DNA from: Strongyloides papillosus
Taxonomy: Eukaryota; Nematoda; Chromadorea; Rhabditida; Strongyloididae
DNA: 64,000 bases
Assembly (NCBI GenBank): GCA_005656395.1
Contig: SRSI01000068.1
Span: 62,001-126,000, forward strand
Direction of reading: 5' to 3'
Part shown: positions 51,070 through 62,159 of the stretch, one piece after another
Numbering within the stretch: the first letter of the stretch is position 1
Layout of the letters: the number at the start of each line of letters is the position of its first letter
The notes under the pieces: generated by a model
Seen by the model: the letters and a program-made list of their open reading frames with translations, nothing else
Told to the model about the DNA's origin: nothing
Databases searched by the model: none
Program-made: the position numbers and the translations under genes

Positions 51070-52103
51070 ATGCCGAAAGAACAATATATGTGTCAGTTAT
51101 GTGCTAATCATGGGATTTTTAATCAACCAAAAAAAGGTCATAAACAAAAATGTCCTTTTAGAAGTTGTTTGTAAGTTTAATATTTATTGGAAATTTTTTT
51201 ATTGCTTTATGTATACTTAATTTTTAGATGTAATTCATGTAGCTTAAATACCAAAAGGAGAGCACTAGATCAGATTGAAAGAAAACTTCGTGTTAAGGAT
51301 TCACCTACACCACCTCCTGTTTTGGAAAAACAAGCAACAATCACACCAACACCCATATCATACACCAATCCCTTCTTCAGAGAGCCTTCAGAAACTTCAA
51401 TTGACAATGTTTCAAATATCCCTCCGTCTCAATCAACTCATCCATCATCTTTTGGTAAGTTACATTTTTATCATTAAACATATAACATAGAAAACCTGAT
51501 AATCTTTAATATAAAATAAGCTAATTACTAATTAGTTATATTAGCGTGTAGACACCTTATGACGATAATTTGTAAAATATTTTCAAAGATTACTAAAAAA
51601 TTACAACAAACACCTGTGTATAATTTTGCTTATTGGAGGTCTTTTATCACATTTCTTCTAAGCCTACTAACTATTATATTGTTATTACTTTGAATAAATC
51701 TTCTTCCGACAAATTGAGGTGCACTAAAACAATTAAATACCTTTAAACAAAAAGGCAAATGATGACATTTTAAAAAATATATTTTTCTACATTTTATTTT
51801 TAAAAAAAGTTTATTTTTATTTTTTAAGTCACATCTCAATCAACTAACACATCATCATTTATTAATTTTTCAATACCTTTACCAGCTACAGTACCAATTT
51901 TTCCATCAAATAATGTAAAATCAAATTTAGGCTTCTTTAAACAATCCAGAGAGGAAAATATTAGTGATAATCAAAATAGTGAAATTGTTATGCCTAATCA
52001 TATGCCATATATCGTGTCAAATAAAGATGAACTTGAGAATATAAACAAAGAGAGACGATCTATCTTTCATTCTGTAGAGATGTTGACAAGAGAAGAAACA
52101 TAA
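51070..52103 (+). CDS. Small DM-domain (doublesex/mab-3 type) transcription factor
   Basis: Exons 51070-51170, 51228-51454 and 51829-52103; introns 57 and 374 nt; 200 residues. The DM zinc module sits at the extreme N-terminus and is split by intron 1. All eight ligands are present: C8, C11, H14, H24, C28, C33, C35 and C38, in the order C-x2-C-x2-H-x9-H-x3-C-x4-C-x-C-x2-C. The H-H gap is one residue longer than in Drosophila Doublesex (x8). A recognition-helix-like SLNTKRRALDQIERKLR follows. The rest is Pro/Ser/Thr/Asn-rich without a dimerisation or DMA domain. DM proteins bind DNA in the minor groove and commonly control sex-specific or male neuronal and gonadal development; that role is an inference. 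Exon 2 ends and exon 3 begins with near-identical codons (SQST..SSF). Confidence 0.85.
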
Positions 52104-52194
52104 ATGACCTAATTATTAATTAATTACAACATTTTTTTTTATTTTACTTTCCCAAACATTAATATTATAATTATATATTGCTTCAAACATTTAT

Positions 52195-53685
52195 TTATAA
52201 TATTATATTGGTTGATGAATAAATTTCTCCTTCAATAAATCTTTTTTTCTGTTCAGCGAGTTGGATTCCCTCATCCACTTTTTTATTTTGTTTATTCTTT
52301 TTAGGTTTTGGTAGATTTGTTATAACGAAAAGGAAGATTGTTATTTCGAGTATTACATAAAATATATATAGATTTGAACCAAACCATTCAAATAATTGGA
52401 GGTATGTAAATTGTTGGACGACCAATAAAACGTTGTATATTACTGTTATTGCTTGACCCATGGCATCTTTAGCTTTATTTGGTGTCATATCTGTCATCAA
52501 GATCGTTGACATCATACTTCTTCCAATACCAATTGATGCACGATCTGAAAGTAATGCAACTACACATAATACTAATGGTATCATTGACTCTTTATCGTAT
52601 GAAATTATGTATTCAGCACCAAGAATACACAAATATGTGAAAATTATAACAGCCCCATAGAAGGTAATTATCTTCCTTTGTCCAATGTGTTTAAAAACCC
52701 ATGGTGCCCCAATTGATGTTGTTATACCAATAATCTGAAATGACATATGAAGCCAGGTACTGGTACTAATTGAAGCACCATATCTCATATATATAATTTG
52801 AAGAAATGGCCTGACAAGAATGTAAAACGAAATTGATGTCATTGCTGTCACTCCCAATAATAATAACATAACTTTACAAAGATGCTTATCTTTGCATATT
52901 TGCCATATTGACATTCTCTCATCATGCACCTGTTGTGTCATTTCTTTATCATAACCACTAAAAAATTCTTCTACATTAACATCTTTACCAAGGTAGTATT
53001 TTAATGATTTTTCTGATTCTGCGGGATTTTTATAATTTATGTACAATTCTTTTGGTGACTCAGGTGTATTCCATGTATAAATAAGGTAGATAGTTGATAC
53101 AACACAACCTAAAATATACAAATAAACCCATCTTTCCTCATTACCAAATATTTTATCGTGAGCTAATGGTGTTAATAACATTCCAACAACTGTATAATAA
53201 GTAATTAAATTTAAAAGTACTGTATCTTTGTACTTTTCACCACTACACTCGGCTAAAAAGATATTTTCAGTGATACCAAAAAACATAGAGCCACCTATTA
53301 ATATTCTAGACACTATAGCAAATTGATAAAGATTCCATAATTTTGCAAGGAGCATAAGAAGAAAACTAAGCTGAACAGTTAGATGGCGGACACGAATAAA
53401 AGTGTCTAAACTACCAAACCATTTAATAAGATAAACATATATTGCACCAACTAGAAAGTTTCCAATAATATCAGCAGATGAAAAAAATGAGAATGCTGTA
53501 TTGACGAAGGTATCATTATCCTCACCATATTGTTCTTTAATTGAATCTTTGAAGAATTGAAACATAAAAACAGAATAAATACCAATATTTATACATATAA
53601 CATCACCAATAGATCCAATTGTTCCATGAACACATGCATCAACAAATAATCTCCATGGCCATCTTTTAAAAAATTTTGCTGTCAT
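52195..53685 (-). CDS. MFS transporter, SLC2/SLC22-like (paralogue 1)
   Basis: Intronless frame of 496 residues with about 12 hydrophobic helices, a cytoplasmic loop between helices 6 and 7 (about 205-260), and a Lys-rich C-terminal tail. The helix-6 exit motif PESPKELY resembles the PESPR signature of sugar and organic-ion carriers. The usual loop 2-3 motif (DRxGRR) is degenerate (YLIKWFGSLDTFIR). No residue pattern fixes the substrate. It is clearly paralogous to the frame at 62160-63593; LLLLGVTAMTSISFYILVRP and STSTWLHMSFQIIGIT are shared exactly. The start MTAKFFKRWPWRLF is supported by alignment with the paralogue. It is convergent with the DM gene (91 nt between stop codons). Confidence 0.8.
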   Translation of the reverse strand: MTAKFFKRWPWRLFVDACVHGTIGSIGDVICINIGIYSVFMFQFFKDSIKEQYGEDNDTFVNTAFSFFSSADIIGNFLVGAIYVYLIKWFGSLDTFIRVRHLTVQLSFLLMLLAKLWNLYQFAIVSRILIGGSMFFGITENIFLAECSGEKYKDTVLLNLITYYTVVGMLLTPLAHDKIFGNEERWVYLYILGCVVSTIYLIYTWNTPESPKELYINYKNPAESEKSLKYYLGKDVNVEEFFSGYDKEMTQQVHDERMSIWQICKDKHLCKVMLLLLGVTAMTSISFYILVRPFLQIIYMRYGASISTSTWLHMSFQIIGITTSIGAPWVFKHIGQRKIITFYGAVIIFTYLCILGAEYIISYDKESMIPLVLCVVALLSDRASIGIGRSMMSTILMTDMTPNKAKDAMGQAITVIYNVLLVVQQFTYLQLFEWFGSNLYIFYVILEITIFLFVITNLPKPKKNKQNKKVDEGIQLAEQKKRFIEGEIYSSTNIIL

Positions 53686-54408
53686 TATTATTAACTTGAA
53701 AATAAAAAATAATTGTTTTTACTTGTATAAATAATTATATATGAATTATATAAATATTTATTTATACTGTCCAGACAAAATAATATGGTAAAGAAAGTAA
53801 TTATAATATAATTTAATAAATGTATAAATCTAAACTGATACTTATTAAATTATATTATGAAGTATATCTCATTTTATGTATCAATCATCTATTTATGATA
53901 CCCATTTTGGAGACAAAAATTTTTTTTTAACTAATTTTTCGTAATCAGCTATACTTTATATTTGAATGTTTTTTCACATGAATTTTCTAACACCTCTCGG
54001 CGCCATGACAATTAGACTGATTACCGTCTTTATTATGCATATTTTTTTGTTTATCTCCCTCTACCCTGATGTGGTGATTTAATGATTTTATAATTGGATA
54101 CATTTGTGATTAGATAATATTTTTTTAGATGTCATTTATATTGTGAAATTTTTTTGTTAATGTCAATCAGTGGTATCATATTTTTGAATGATCAAAGTTT
54201 TGTAACATAAATGTTGCATTTTAATTTATTTTTTGATTACTCAATTTTAATTATATCGACATCCTGGTTTAATAACGTCTATACTTTTATTTTTACCTAG
54301 TTAAATATGTATAAATAATGATAAGGTATAGTAATTAGTGTAAAATTAAAGTAGTAATAATATCTAAACATTTTTTACATATTTATTAATCAAAAAAATA
54401 AAACAAAT
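53686..54408. other. Intergenic region upstream of MFS paralogue 1
   Basis: AT-rich except for a brief GC-richer patch at about 53992-54030 (contains CTCGGCGCCATG). No coding frame extends from it. Confidence 0.5.
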
Positions 54409-55574
54409 CTATAAAACAGCACGATTAAGATTAGTGTAACCTACACCAATACAAGAACCAATTAATTTTTCTTTACACCCATCCTGTATCTCTTCATTTT
54501 CCTTTTTTCTTTGTGAAAGATTAAATGTTATGCCAAAGAAATCTTTGAGATGCCTTAATCCGTAGACAGAATATTGTGTTAATGATCCATACATGAATTT
54601 TGAAGCATTCCTATCTGTTAATGCCATGAATGTTGATACTAAAAATGAAGCTGTGCAATCTGAAGCACCTCCTCTATATATCTCATCTAATAGCTTTTCT
54701 GCAGCAGCTTTTCCTAAATCTTCTGGTACTAATGGAGTTTCACCATCTATCGCCTCTCTGGACATAGCCTCTCCATGATAAAACACCCCATCCGTTGTTT
54801 CAGCAGTCAAAAATATACCATAACCATTTGATTTACCACCAGCTTCTCCTTTTCTTTGATCAATCGTTATATAAACATCAGCAATAAAGTTTCGAAGATG
54901 TTCCTTTGCCGCATCCACCATTCTATTGGCGAATGATGAATTCACACGACATGTATATGCTAAACCACGAATTTTACAAACTTTACCAACTTTCTCTATT
55001 GTTATTGGACGGAGGTTCTTAGTAACAGGTGATTTAAAAGTAACAAATCCCCCACCCAAAGGATAGAAACCTCGTTTAAGAACTTTAATTTCTAAATTCT
55101 CATCATTTAAAATAAATTTTTTAAAAATCGGTAACCATGTTGCTCGGATGGCATCACAGGATAACTCATCATGTTTATTTGTTACTCCATTCAATTTTGC
55201 ATTTATAGGCCTTTTGCAGAAGGGTGCCAAGACAACAAGAACTTCTAAGAAGTATGATATACAACGTGATGTACCACAGTCGAATGAAACATTACCACCA
55301 ATTAATACTCCAGGTTGAAAATGGACAACTGTACCTGTTTGGTTAATTGTTACCTTGATTCCATTTGTGATTTGATCAAGAAGTTTTAGTAAACTTGTTT
55401 CGAAATCTAGAAAATGTTTAAGATCAGAAAAATATAGGAAATGTTACCTTTTACACCTGGACTTTCATTTTTATAACGGATATCTATTATTTTTACACTT
55501 CGACCACTTAATAATGAATATACTAGGCGTTGGCGAAAAAAATTGACACCAGAATATTGTAATTCCTCAGACAT
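54409..55574 (-). CDS. RCL1, RNA 3'-terminal phosphate cyclase-like ribosome biogenesis factor
   Basis: Exons 55574-55448 and 55406-54409 on minus, 41-nt intron, 374 residues (human RCL1 373). The first exon reads MSEELQYSGVNFFRQRLVYS. Then FDCGTSRCISYFLE, LNGVTNKHDELSCDAIR, VLKRGFYPLGGG, KIRGLAYTCRVNSSFANRMV, PEDLGKAAAEKLLDEIYRGG and the ending SVYGLRHLKDFFGITF. The pattern is RCL1 rather than the true cyclase RtcA: the C-terminal catalytic His region of RtcA is not apparent. RCL1 acts with Bms1 in the nucleolus for early 18S pre-rRNA cleavage. It is head-to-head with PMS2, 541 nt apart. Confidence 0.9.
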
Positions 55575-56115
55575 TTTCTTGTTCTTTCAACTGTTTGTTG
55601 GTGTTTAGGGAAAAATAATTTTAAGTTTGCTATTTCATTGGTGATGTGTCACTCTTTAACTAGCAGACAACTCGTGCTAGGATGTGATCATATTTGCGGT
55701 ACTAACCAACAAGGTAACTATTTTTCGTTAATCGCCTTAAAAATAGGAAAAAAGTGTTTTTAACTGCGAGAGTTTCAATAAATATTTTGAAATAGGAGAA
55801 AGAGGCGCTTAAAGACTTTTTCACTCTTGTTTTGATAAGTATATAAAATGATGAAATTTGGTTTTTTATCAGTTAGCGTAAAGTTTTTTTTATGTTATAC
55901 TTCTATGTTTTATATATTTTTCGTTGTCATCGTGTTTTTTATATTTTTCGTTATACATTTCTCGAACTAATTATTTATTTTTTTTGTGGCTTTCTTATTG
56001 TAGTTCTTTAATTATATTTTTGTGTTAATTTTAGAGACGTAAAAAGAAGTTCTAAATACACTCTGCTCTGAAGAAGTATTTCACTCAAGAATTTTATTCT
56101 ACTACTTATTCTACC
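55575..56115. promoter_or_regulatory. Shared divergent upstream region of RCL1 and PMS2
   Basis: 541 nt separate two start codons on opposite strands, so both promoters must lie here or overlap the genes. T-rich tracts dominate at 55850-56030. I could not fix a TATA box or binding motif. Confidence 0.5.
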
Positions 56116-58566
56116 ATGCCAAGGATAAATAAGTTGGATAGGGAGGTTTGTCGTAATCTTACGACTGGCCAAGTATGCATAGATCTATCAGGAATCGTTA
56201 AAGAATTGGTAGATAACTCTCTTGATGCTGGTGCGACGCGAATCTCCATAAAACTGTACAATGATGGTATTGAAAAAGTCCAGGTTGAGGACAATGGTTC
56301 TGGAATAGAAAAAGAAGACTTTGGAATGATAGCGGAACTCCATGCAACCTCGAAAATAAAAAGTTATGAGGATTTCACAGCTGTACAGACTTATGGCTTT
56401 CGCGGAGAAGCACTTAATTCTTTGTGTTCATCCAGTAAATTAACAGTATTGACAAAGGTCGAAGGCGGTAAAGGATACCATTTGGAGTTTGACAACACTG
56501 GCAAGTATCTACCTGAGAAAACAAAAGACGCTGTTATGAATGTTGGGACAACGGTCATAGTGACAGACTTTATGTGTCACTACCCAGTAAGGAGAAAAGA
56601 ATATGAAACTAAGGCGAGTAAGGAAGTTCAGAAAATTGCTAGAATGCTCCAAAACTATGCTTTCTCAAAGGTTGATCTGGCTTTTGAATTGTTAAATATT
56701 GTCAATAACAAAACAACTGTACTAATGAGGAGTCCAGGCGGCAATGCAAAAATAGAGTCTGCCATTTCATCAATCTTCTCCGATAAAGCGCGATTTTTGC
56801 GTGATACGATAAAACTTGAAGATGCAGACATCAGCGATGAAGCATACGAATTATTTAAACTTGATAAAGCTAAGTTGGATTTCAAGAAAATCGATCATGT
56901 TAAGTTCGAGGGCTGCATAAGTGGGATGAAAAATGTTGTAAAAAATAGTGTGGATTATATATTTTTATCTGTCAACAAAAGACCAATAAGTAATCCAGAT
57001 ATCAAGAAGGCTGTTAAAATGGCATATCTCAAAAGTAACCCTACCTTTGGCATTATTTTTGTGTTACAGTTAACGTTACCAAGTAACTACTTTGATGTTA
57101 ACTGTTCACCGCTCAAAGATTTGATGGAATGTACAATAATGGATTTAATATTAGCCAAAGTCTATAGCTGTGTGGATGCAACGCTCATGAAAGAAAACCC
57201 ACCGGATACGTGTGAAATGAAAAGAAAGAATATTGAAGAGTCTGAAGGTTTGGGTGTTTCAAGGAAAAGACAAGTACCTATTGATAATTTTGTCAATAAA
57301 GTTGTTAAACTGAGCTCACAAGATGAGGAGGATGAAAAGGTTCAGGAGGATTTAAATAATTCAAATTCTTCGGATGGCTCTGTTTCAACATATGATGCTT
57401 TCGTCTCTAAAAGGAAAAGCGTTTATGGTCTATTTAATTCAACAATGCTATCACAAGTAAATGATAAGACAAATAGACCAAGCACATTATCAATAGATGA
57501 TGATGATATGGATGAAATTGATGAAAATCTCGAACCAAACATCAATAATACGACCGACGTTGTTGAGGAAACGACTGATTTTGCTGAAAAGACAGCTGAT
57601 AGTAACCATGGAAAATCTACTTCACCTGGAGAATCACCTGATATGGATGATAGAACAACTGTTCTACCCGAAAAGATAACTATTGCAAATGGTGAAGCAG
57701 CTGATTTGATTCATGAAACCGATATAAGTTCTTCTACATCCCCGGACGAAATATTTAAAAAACCTAAAGAAATTCCCTCAGAAGAAGTAGACTTAAGTAA
57801 CCGTCCACAAGTTACATTAAAGTTTAGTTTAAAAGCTCTTAAAGAACGCATAGAAGTACTTTCACAACAAGAACAAGTACTTCCCGTAAAAAAAGAGGAG
57901 ATTCACGTGGTATTTGGGGAAGAAATAGGAAAAGAGGCTGAAGAAACACTGAAACGTCGTATAAATAAAAGTGATTTTGCCAGGATGCATATCATAGGAC
58001 AATTCAATAACGGATTCATTATATGTAAATTAGAAAATGATGTCTTTATCGTAGATCAGCACGCCAGTGATGAGATATGTAATTTTGAAAGACTCCAAAG
58101 AAATAAAAGAATCTCGCCACATCGTTTATTGAAGCCCATACAGATAAAGCTTGGTGCTGTTTACGAAACAGCAATACGCGATAATATCAGTGTTTTTGAG
58201 AAAAGTGGCTTTAAATTTATAGATACTGGTGGTGATAATGAGTGTACTGAACTTACACATATACCTCATTTGGATGGTTATAAATTTGAAGTATCTGATG
58301 TTGAGGAGATGGCTGTTTATTTGGCGGAGAATCCAGGATCTAACTACAGGCCTGAGAATATAAGGAAAGTCTTCGCTTCAAAAGCATGTAGAGGGAGTGT
58401 CATGGTCGGCGATCCATTAATGGTGAACAAAATGAAAAGTATACTGGAAAATCTCTCCAAATTACATGCACCATGGGTAAGTTGTTATTTATTTTCTTCT
58501 TTATTTTTCTTTTAGAATTGCCCCCATGGAAGGCCGACGGTTCGCCAACTATATTATGAGAAATGA
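56116..58566 (+). CDS. pms-2: PMS2-type MutL homologue, DNA mismatch repair endonuclease
   Basis: Exons 56116-58476 and 58516-58566, 39-nt intron, 803 residues (human PMS2 862). The N-terminal GHKL ATPase has E30, N34 and D38 in KELVDNSLDAGAT, then VEDNGSGI, ATSKI and YGFRGEALNSLC. The DNA-binding S5-fold includes SVNKRPI. An acidic/Ser-rich linker covers about 390-570. The C-terminal endonuclease motif DQHAx2Ex4E is intact: D647, H649, E653 and E658. ACRGSVMVGD follows, and the last exon encodes NCPHGRPTVRQLYYEK with the metal-binding CPHGRP at 789-794. It should therefore be a functional latent nickase acting with MLH1 after MutS homologues bind a mismatch. Intron 1 falls exactly before the short metal-binding exon, so reading through it would remove CPHGRP. 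Confidence 0.95.
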
Positions 58567-59017
58567 AAATGTGGCTAAAAAAACATCAAAACAATCGGTT
58601 TATTGATAATAAACTGGTAATATGTGATATAAAACCTTCTTAATGTATGGATAATTTTTGTTTATAATATTTTTTTACTTTCTGATAATTTACTTTAAAT
58701 TTGATAAATAATATTGTAAAATATTGTAAATAACATTGTATAATATTGTAAATAACATTGTAAATATTGTAAATAAATATTTTATTATCAAATGAGTAAA
58801 GTAATTAATGTTATAAATACAATACAGTTAATGGTACATATTTATTATAAAGTATTAAATTTTTGTTTTATTACGGGTGGCATACTTTTATTAATACTAA
58901 TCGAATATACAAAAACGTAAGTCTGTCTATTTTATTTCAAATGAATCATGTTAATAATCTTTATTCGTTTTCACTTGAGAATTATATTGAAGTAATTTTG
59001 TAATCTAAAAATTTAAT
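58567..59017. other. Convergent spacer between PMS2 and the tyrosine phosphatase
   Basis: 451 nt containing the AATATTGTAAA repeat and two 3' UTRs. No coding frame seen. Confidence 0.5.
58709..58778. repeat. Degenerate tandem repeat, AATATTGTAAA-like
   Basis: Six or so imperfect copies of (A)ATATTGTAAA / TAACATTGTA follow one another, starting about 140 nt after the PMS2 stop. Unit length varies between about 10 and 12 nt. Confidence 0.65.
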
Positions 59018-60082
59018 TTATGTTGTAGCCTCATCATAATCTTTAATAAATTGTTGATAAAGTGGTACCAAGTCAGGAGCCATTTCACCTACTTTGAAGC
59101 GATCAAAAATAGCAAAAAGAACGATACGGTGGACGAAAAGGTATTGAAGATCATTTTGAATACTGTATGGACGTTGTCCACGAAGTTCTTTTAATAACAT
59201 GTCCATATTTTCACAGTCTTTTCCATATGATAGTTTCTCTAAAACACACTCAATAGCAACGATTGATCCAGTTCTACCAATACCAGCAGAGCAATGAACA
59301 ACAATTGGTTTTCTGTTACCACGGATGGCAGATAAAAGAGCACCTGGTGTACCAGATGTTGGTGGTACACCTCTATCAGGCCAATCTTGCCAATGGATAT
59401 GAGTAATATCACGACCATAAATCTTTCCATCAGCAGCCTTCCAACGTATACGCAATCTATTCTTCTTAACATTACTGTCATTACCAATTGTCTCAGTATT
59501 GTTTACCAAAGTAACTTCAACATCTTGAAAAAGTGATTTACTCCCAACATTATCTGGCCAATACTGAGAACATTTATTTTGTCCTTTTTCTATGATATTA
59601 CAGAGCATTATTATAACTTCTGTTTCTTCTTGAATAACCATATGCCAGAAATCAGCTATTGTATTATCCATTGGTCCTTGACAACAAATAAATCTTTTTT
59701 CACTAATTGGTGATGATACAAAGTTAGCATGTATATATTCCATTCCTGGTGTTGAGTGCCATTTTAAGACAACTCTATAAGCATCTAAAATATAAAAAAG
59801 AGGCTTTAATTAATAATATTCAAATTAAAGGTTGATTAAAATTTATGAGAAAAAGTAAAACACACCTTGAGCAGGAACATCTTTGTATCTGGAACGATCA
59901 GCATTAGCGTTAAAAGCATTAGTTGTCATCCCTGGAGGACAATATCTTTTAAGACCAGCAAATTCTTCACGTAAACCGGATACCTTCTTCTCCAAGCACC
60001 TACGAACCCACTTTAGAATGGCCTGGGCCATTGGAGACTCCTTACGAGCAGTTCTGTTATTATCGTTAGAAGCCTTTACCAT
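59018..60082 (-). CDS. Cytosolic (non-receptor) protein tyrosine phosphatase, nematode type
   Basis: Exons 60082-59866 and 59784-59018 on minus, 81-nt intron, 327 residues: essentially one PTP domain with a short basic N-terminus and no signal peptide or membrane helix. Motifs: phosphotyrosine loop SRYKDVPAQD; GMEYIHANFV; FICCQGPMDNTIADFW; WPD loop WQDWPDRGVP with general acid D209; P-loop VHCSAGIGRTG with nucleophile C237 and the following Arg; and Q-loop QRPYSIQNDLQYLF. All catalytic residues are present, so it should be active on phosphotyrosine. Many nematodes carry large families of such one-domain PTPs, often with male-enriched expression; that link is family knowledge, not shown here. 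Codon use is rather optimised. Confidence 0.92.
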
Positions 60083-62159
60083 GTTCTAATTTGTTAATTT
60101 TTTACTCCACAGAATTATTATAAAATGTCTTAAATAACTCGACAATAGGTTATAATAATTTCTTACTTCTGTACATTTTTTATAGTTATTCTATAATTAC
60201 TTAATTTGAATGTTATGTTTGTTAAAATTAAATTTTTTCTATGGTTTTACAAATTTAATTTTAAGTTGGTGAAAAAAATCATTTAGAGTATTGACGTTAA
60301 AAATTAATTTTTTTTTCATTTCCAGTAAATGATTTCTAGGTTAATTTAAACTTTCTAAATGAAATGTTTTTATTTTGAAATGGTGATTCCCATTAAAAGA
60401 ATTTTATTAATTAAATTTACTGAAAGTTAAAGAAGGAAATATTAATTATTTATACATTAAGGTCATTCTCTATTTTAACATCGAAATTTTAAAATATTGT
60501 ATGTTACTATTACAGCGCTTCCTGATTTTAAAGAATCTTCTTTTAGTTAGTAAAGTTATACCTTTTTTTTAAAACATTCAAACTTATACTAAATGTCACA
60601 TGAATAGTCTGTGAATTTATATTTATTTATACAATATTTTTGTAATGTTAATGTTATCTTTTTTAAGTAACACACTTTTATCATCAGAAATTTTTGCATA
60701 CCTAAACGCATTGCGTACAAGATGAATATTTATAAGAAGGATTCCATCATGATAAAATAAATTAAAAATAAAATTATTTAAATTTCTTTGTAATATTACA
60801 ATATGTTAATTGGTTTATTTTAATTTAATATTTTTATTTTATGGTATTAAAAATTTCTTAAAAATGACGTGAATGAAATTGTTCTAAGTATATGGTATAA
60901 CCAAATATCAGAGGTAGTAATTTAGGGTTTGTTTTTCGAGGTAAACTTTAACAAACAATATTTGAAATATTCATATGAGGGGATACAAGTATTACAATTA
61001 TCTGACACATTTGGATGTGACTTTAGAAACAATTAAAAAAGATATGAAAAGAAAAGTTAAACGAAAAACAGAAATTAAAGTTTATATGTAAAACATTTAA
61101 AATCATCAATTTAAATTGAATCACTCTTGTCATTTTTCAAATTATTTTGTCTAATTATATTTGTTGTCAGTAATATTCTTTTAAAGGTAATTTTGGGGAT
61201 CGGAACGAACCAATAATAAATCAAGGAACTTCACTTCAAAAGAAGTACATTTCAACCATTACAATTTAATTTACAGTAGTTTCATGTTAAATTATATAAT
61301 TTAAAAAATTGTCTTTCATAGTTTAGTATATTACGGTAACTAAATAATTTTTCATAGGTGAAAGGTTATTTATTACACTAAAATTAATTTCTAAAATAGT
61401 TTAAATGATACGATTCTTGAACATTTATATAAAAAAAACAACATTGTCATTATCTGCTTTTGAATATCAAATATTATTTCAAAATTATAATACACATTAA
61501 ACCAATATTTTCACTCAAATATTTGCATCCAAAAACTCAAATAACAACTCTTTTTTTAACAAAAATTTTTAAGCACCCTTCCATTGTTATTGTAAACAAG
61601 TGTATTACTAAATCTCAATAATGTTAAAAAATATTATCATTATTATACCACAATTTAACATAATTTAAATTTTCTACTTACCCTGCTTTAACAAACAATT
61701 TTTATGGTTTATAAATAAATTTTTACGACTTGTTTTTAGCTTCTAATATTTAGAAAAAAATATCAGCAAATTTTACAACGGAAAATATTATATTAAAGAT
61801 TTGAAAATAAAACTTTTGTACTTTATAAAAAAATTTATATAATTGACGGCAATGTATTTCAACTTTTATATTAGTCAATGAGAAAACCTGATTTCACTGT
61901 TTTTTAAAAGTGTTATCGAATTTTATCATATGAAGAAATGATAAAAATTGCAAATACAGTTTTTGCTAGAAATAAAATTGCCTTCATTTCGTTGCAAAAA
62001 TACTTTAATACTTTAATCCTATTTAATTTTCATCTCAATTACTCTTTTAATTCTAGGTATTTGAAAAAGATAAAAAATTTGAAATGATAGTGTAACAATT
62101 TATTTGTAAAAATTAACTGACAAAATAAGAAGTAACTGTGGTTGTTGGTTGGTTAAAAA
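60083..62159. other. AT-rich intergenic region
   Basis: About 2.1 kb before MFS paralogue 2. A 38-codon Lys/Arg-rich frame at 60975-61091 has non-trivial composition but no domain and no supporting context. Otherwise only A/T tracts were seen. Confidence 0.5.

Noticed and set aside
51630..51839. 69-codon minus frame inside the second DM intron
   Set aside because: Overlaps the splice acceptor of exon 3 and looks like antisense of T-rich intron sequence; no domain.
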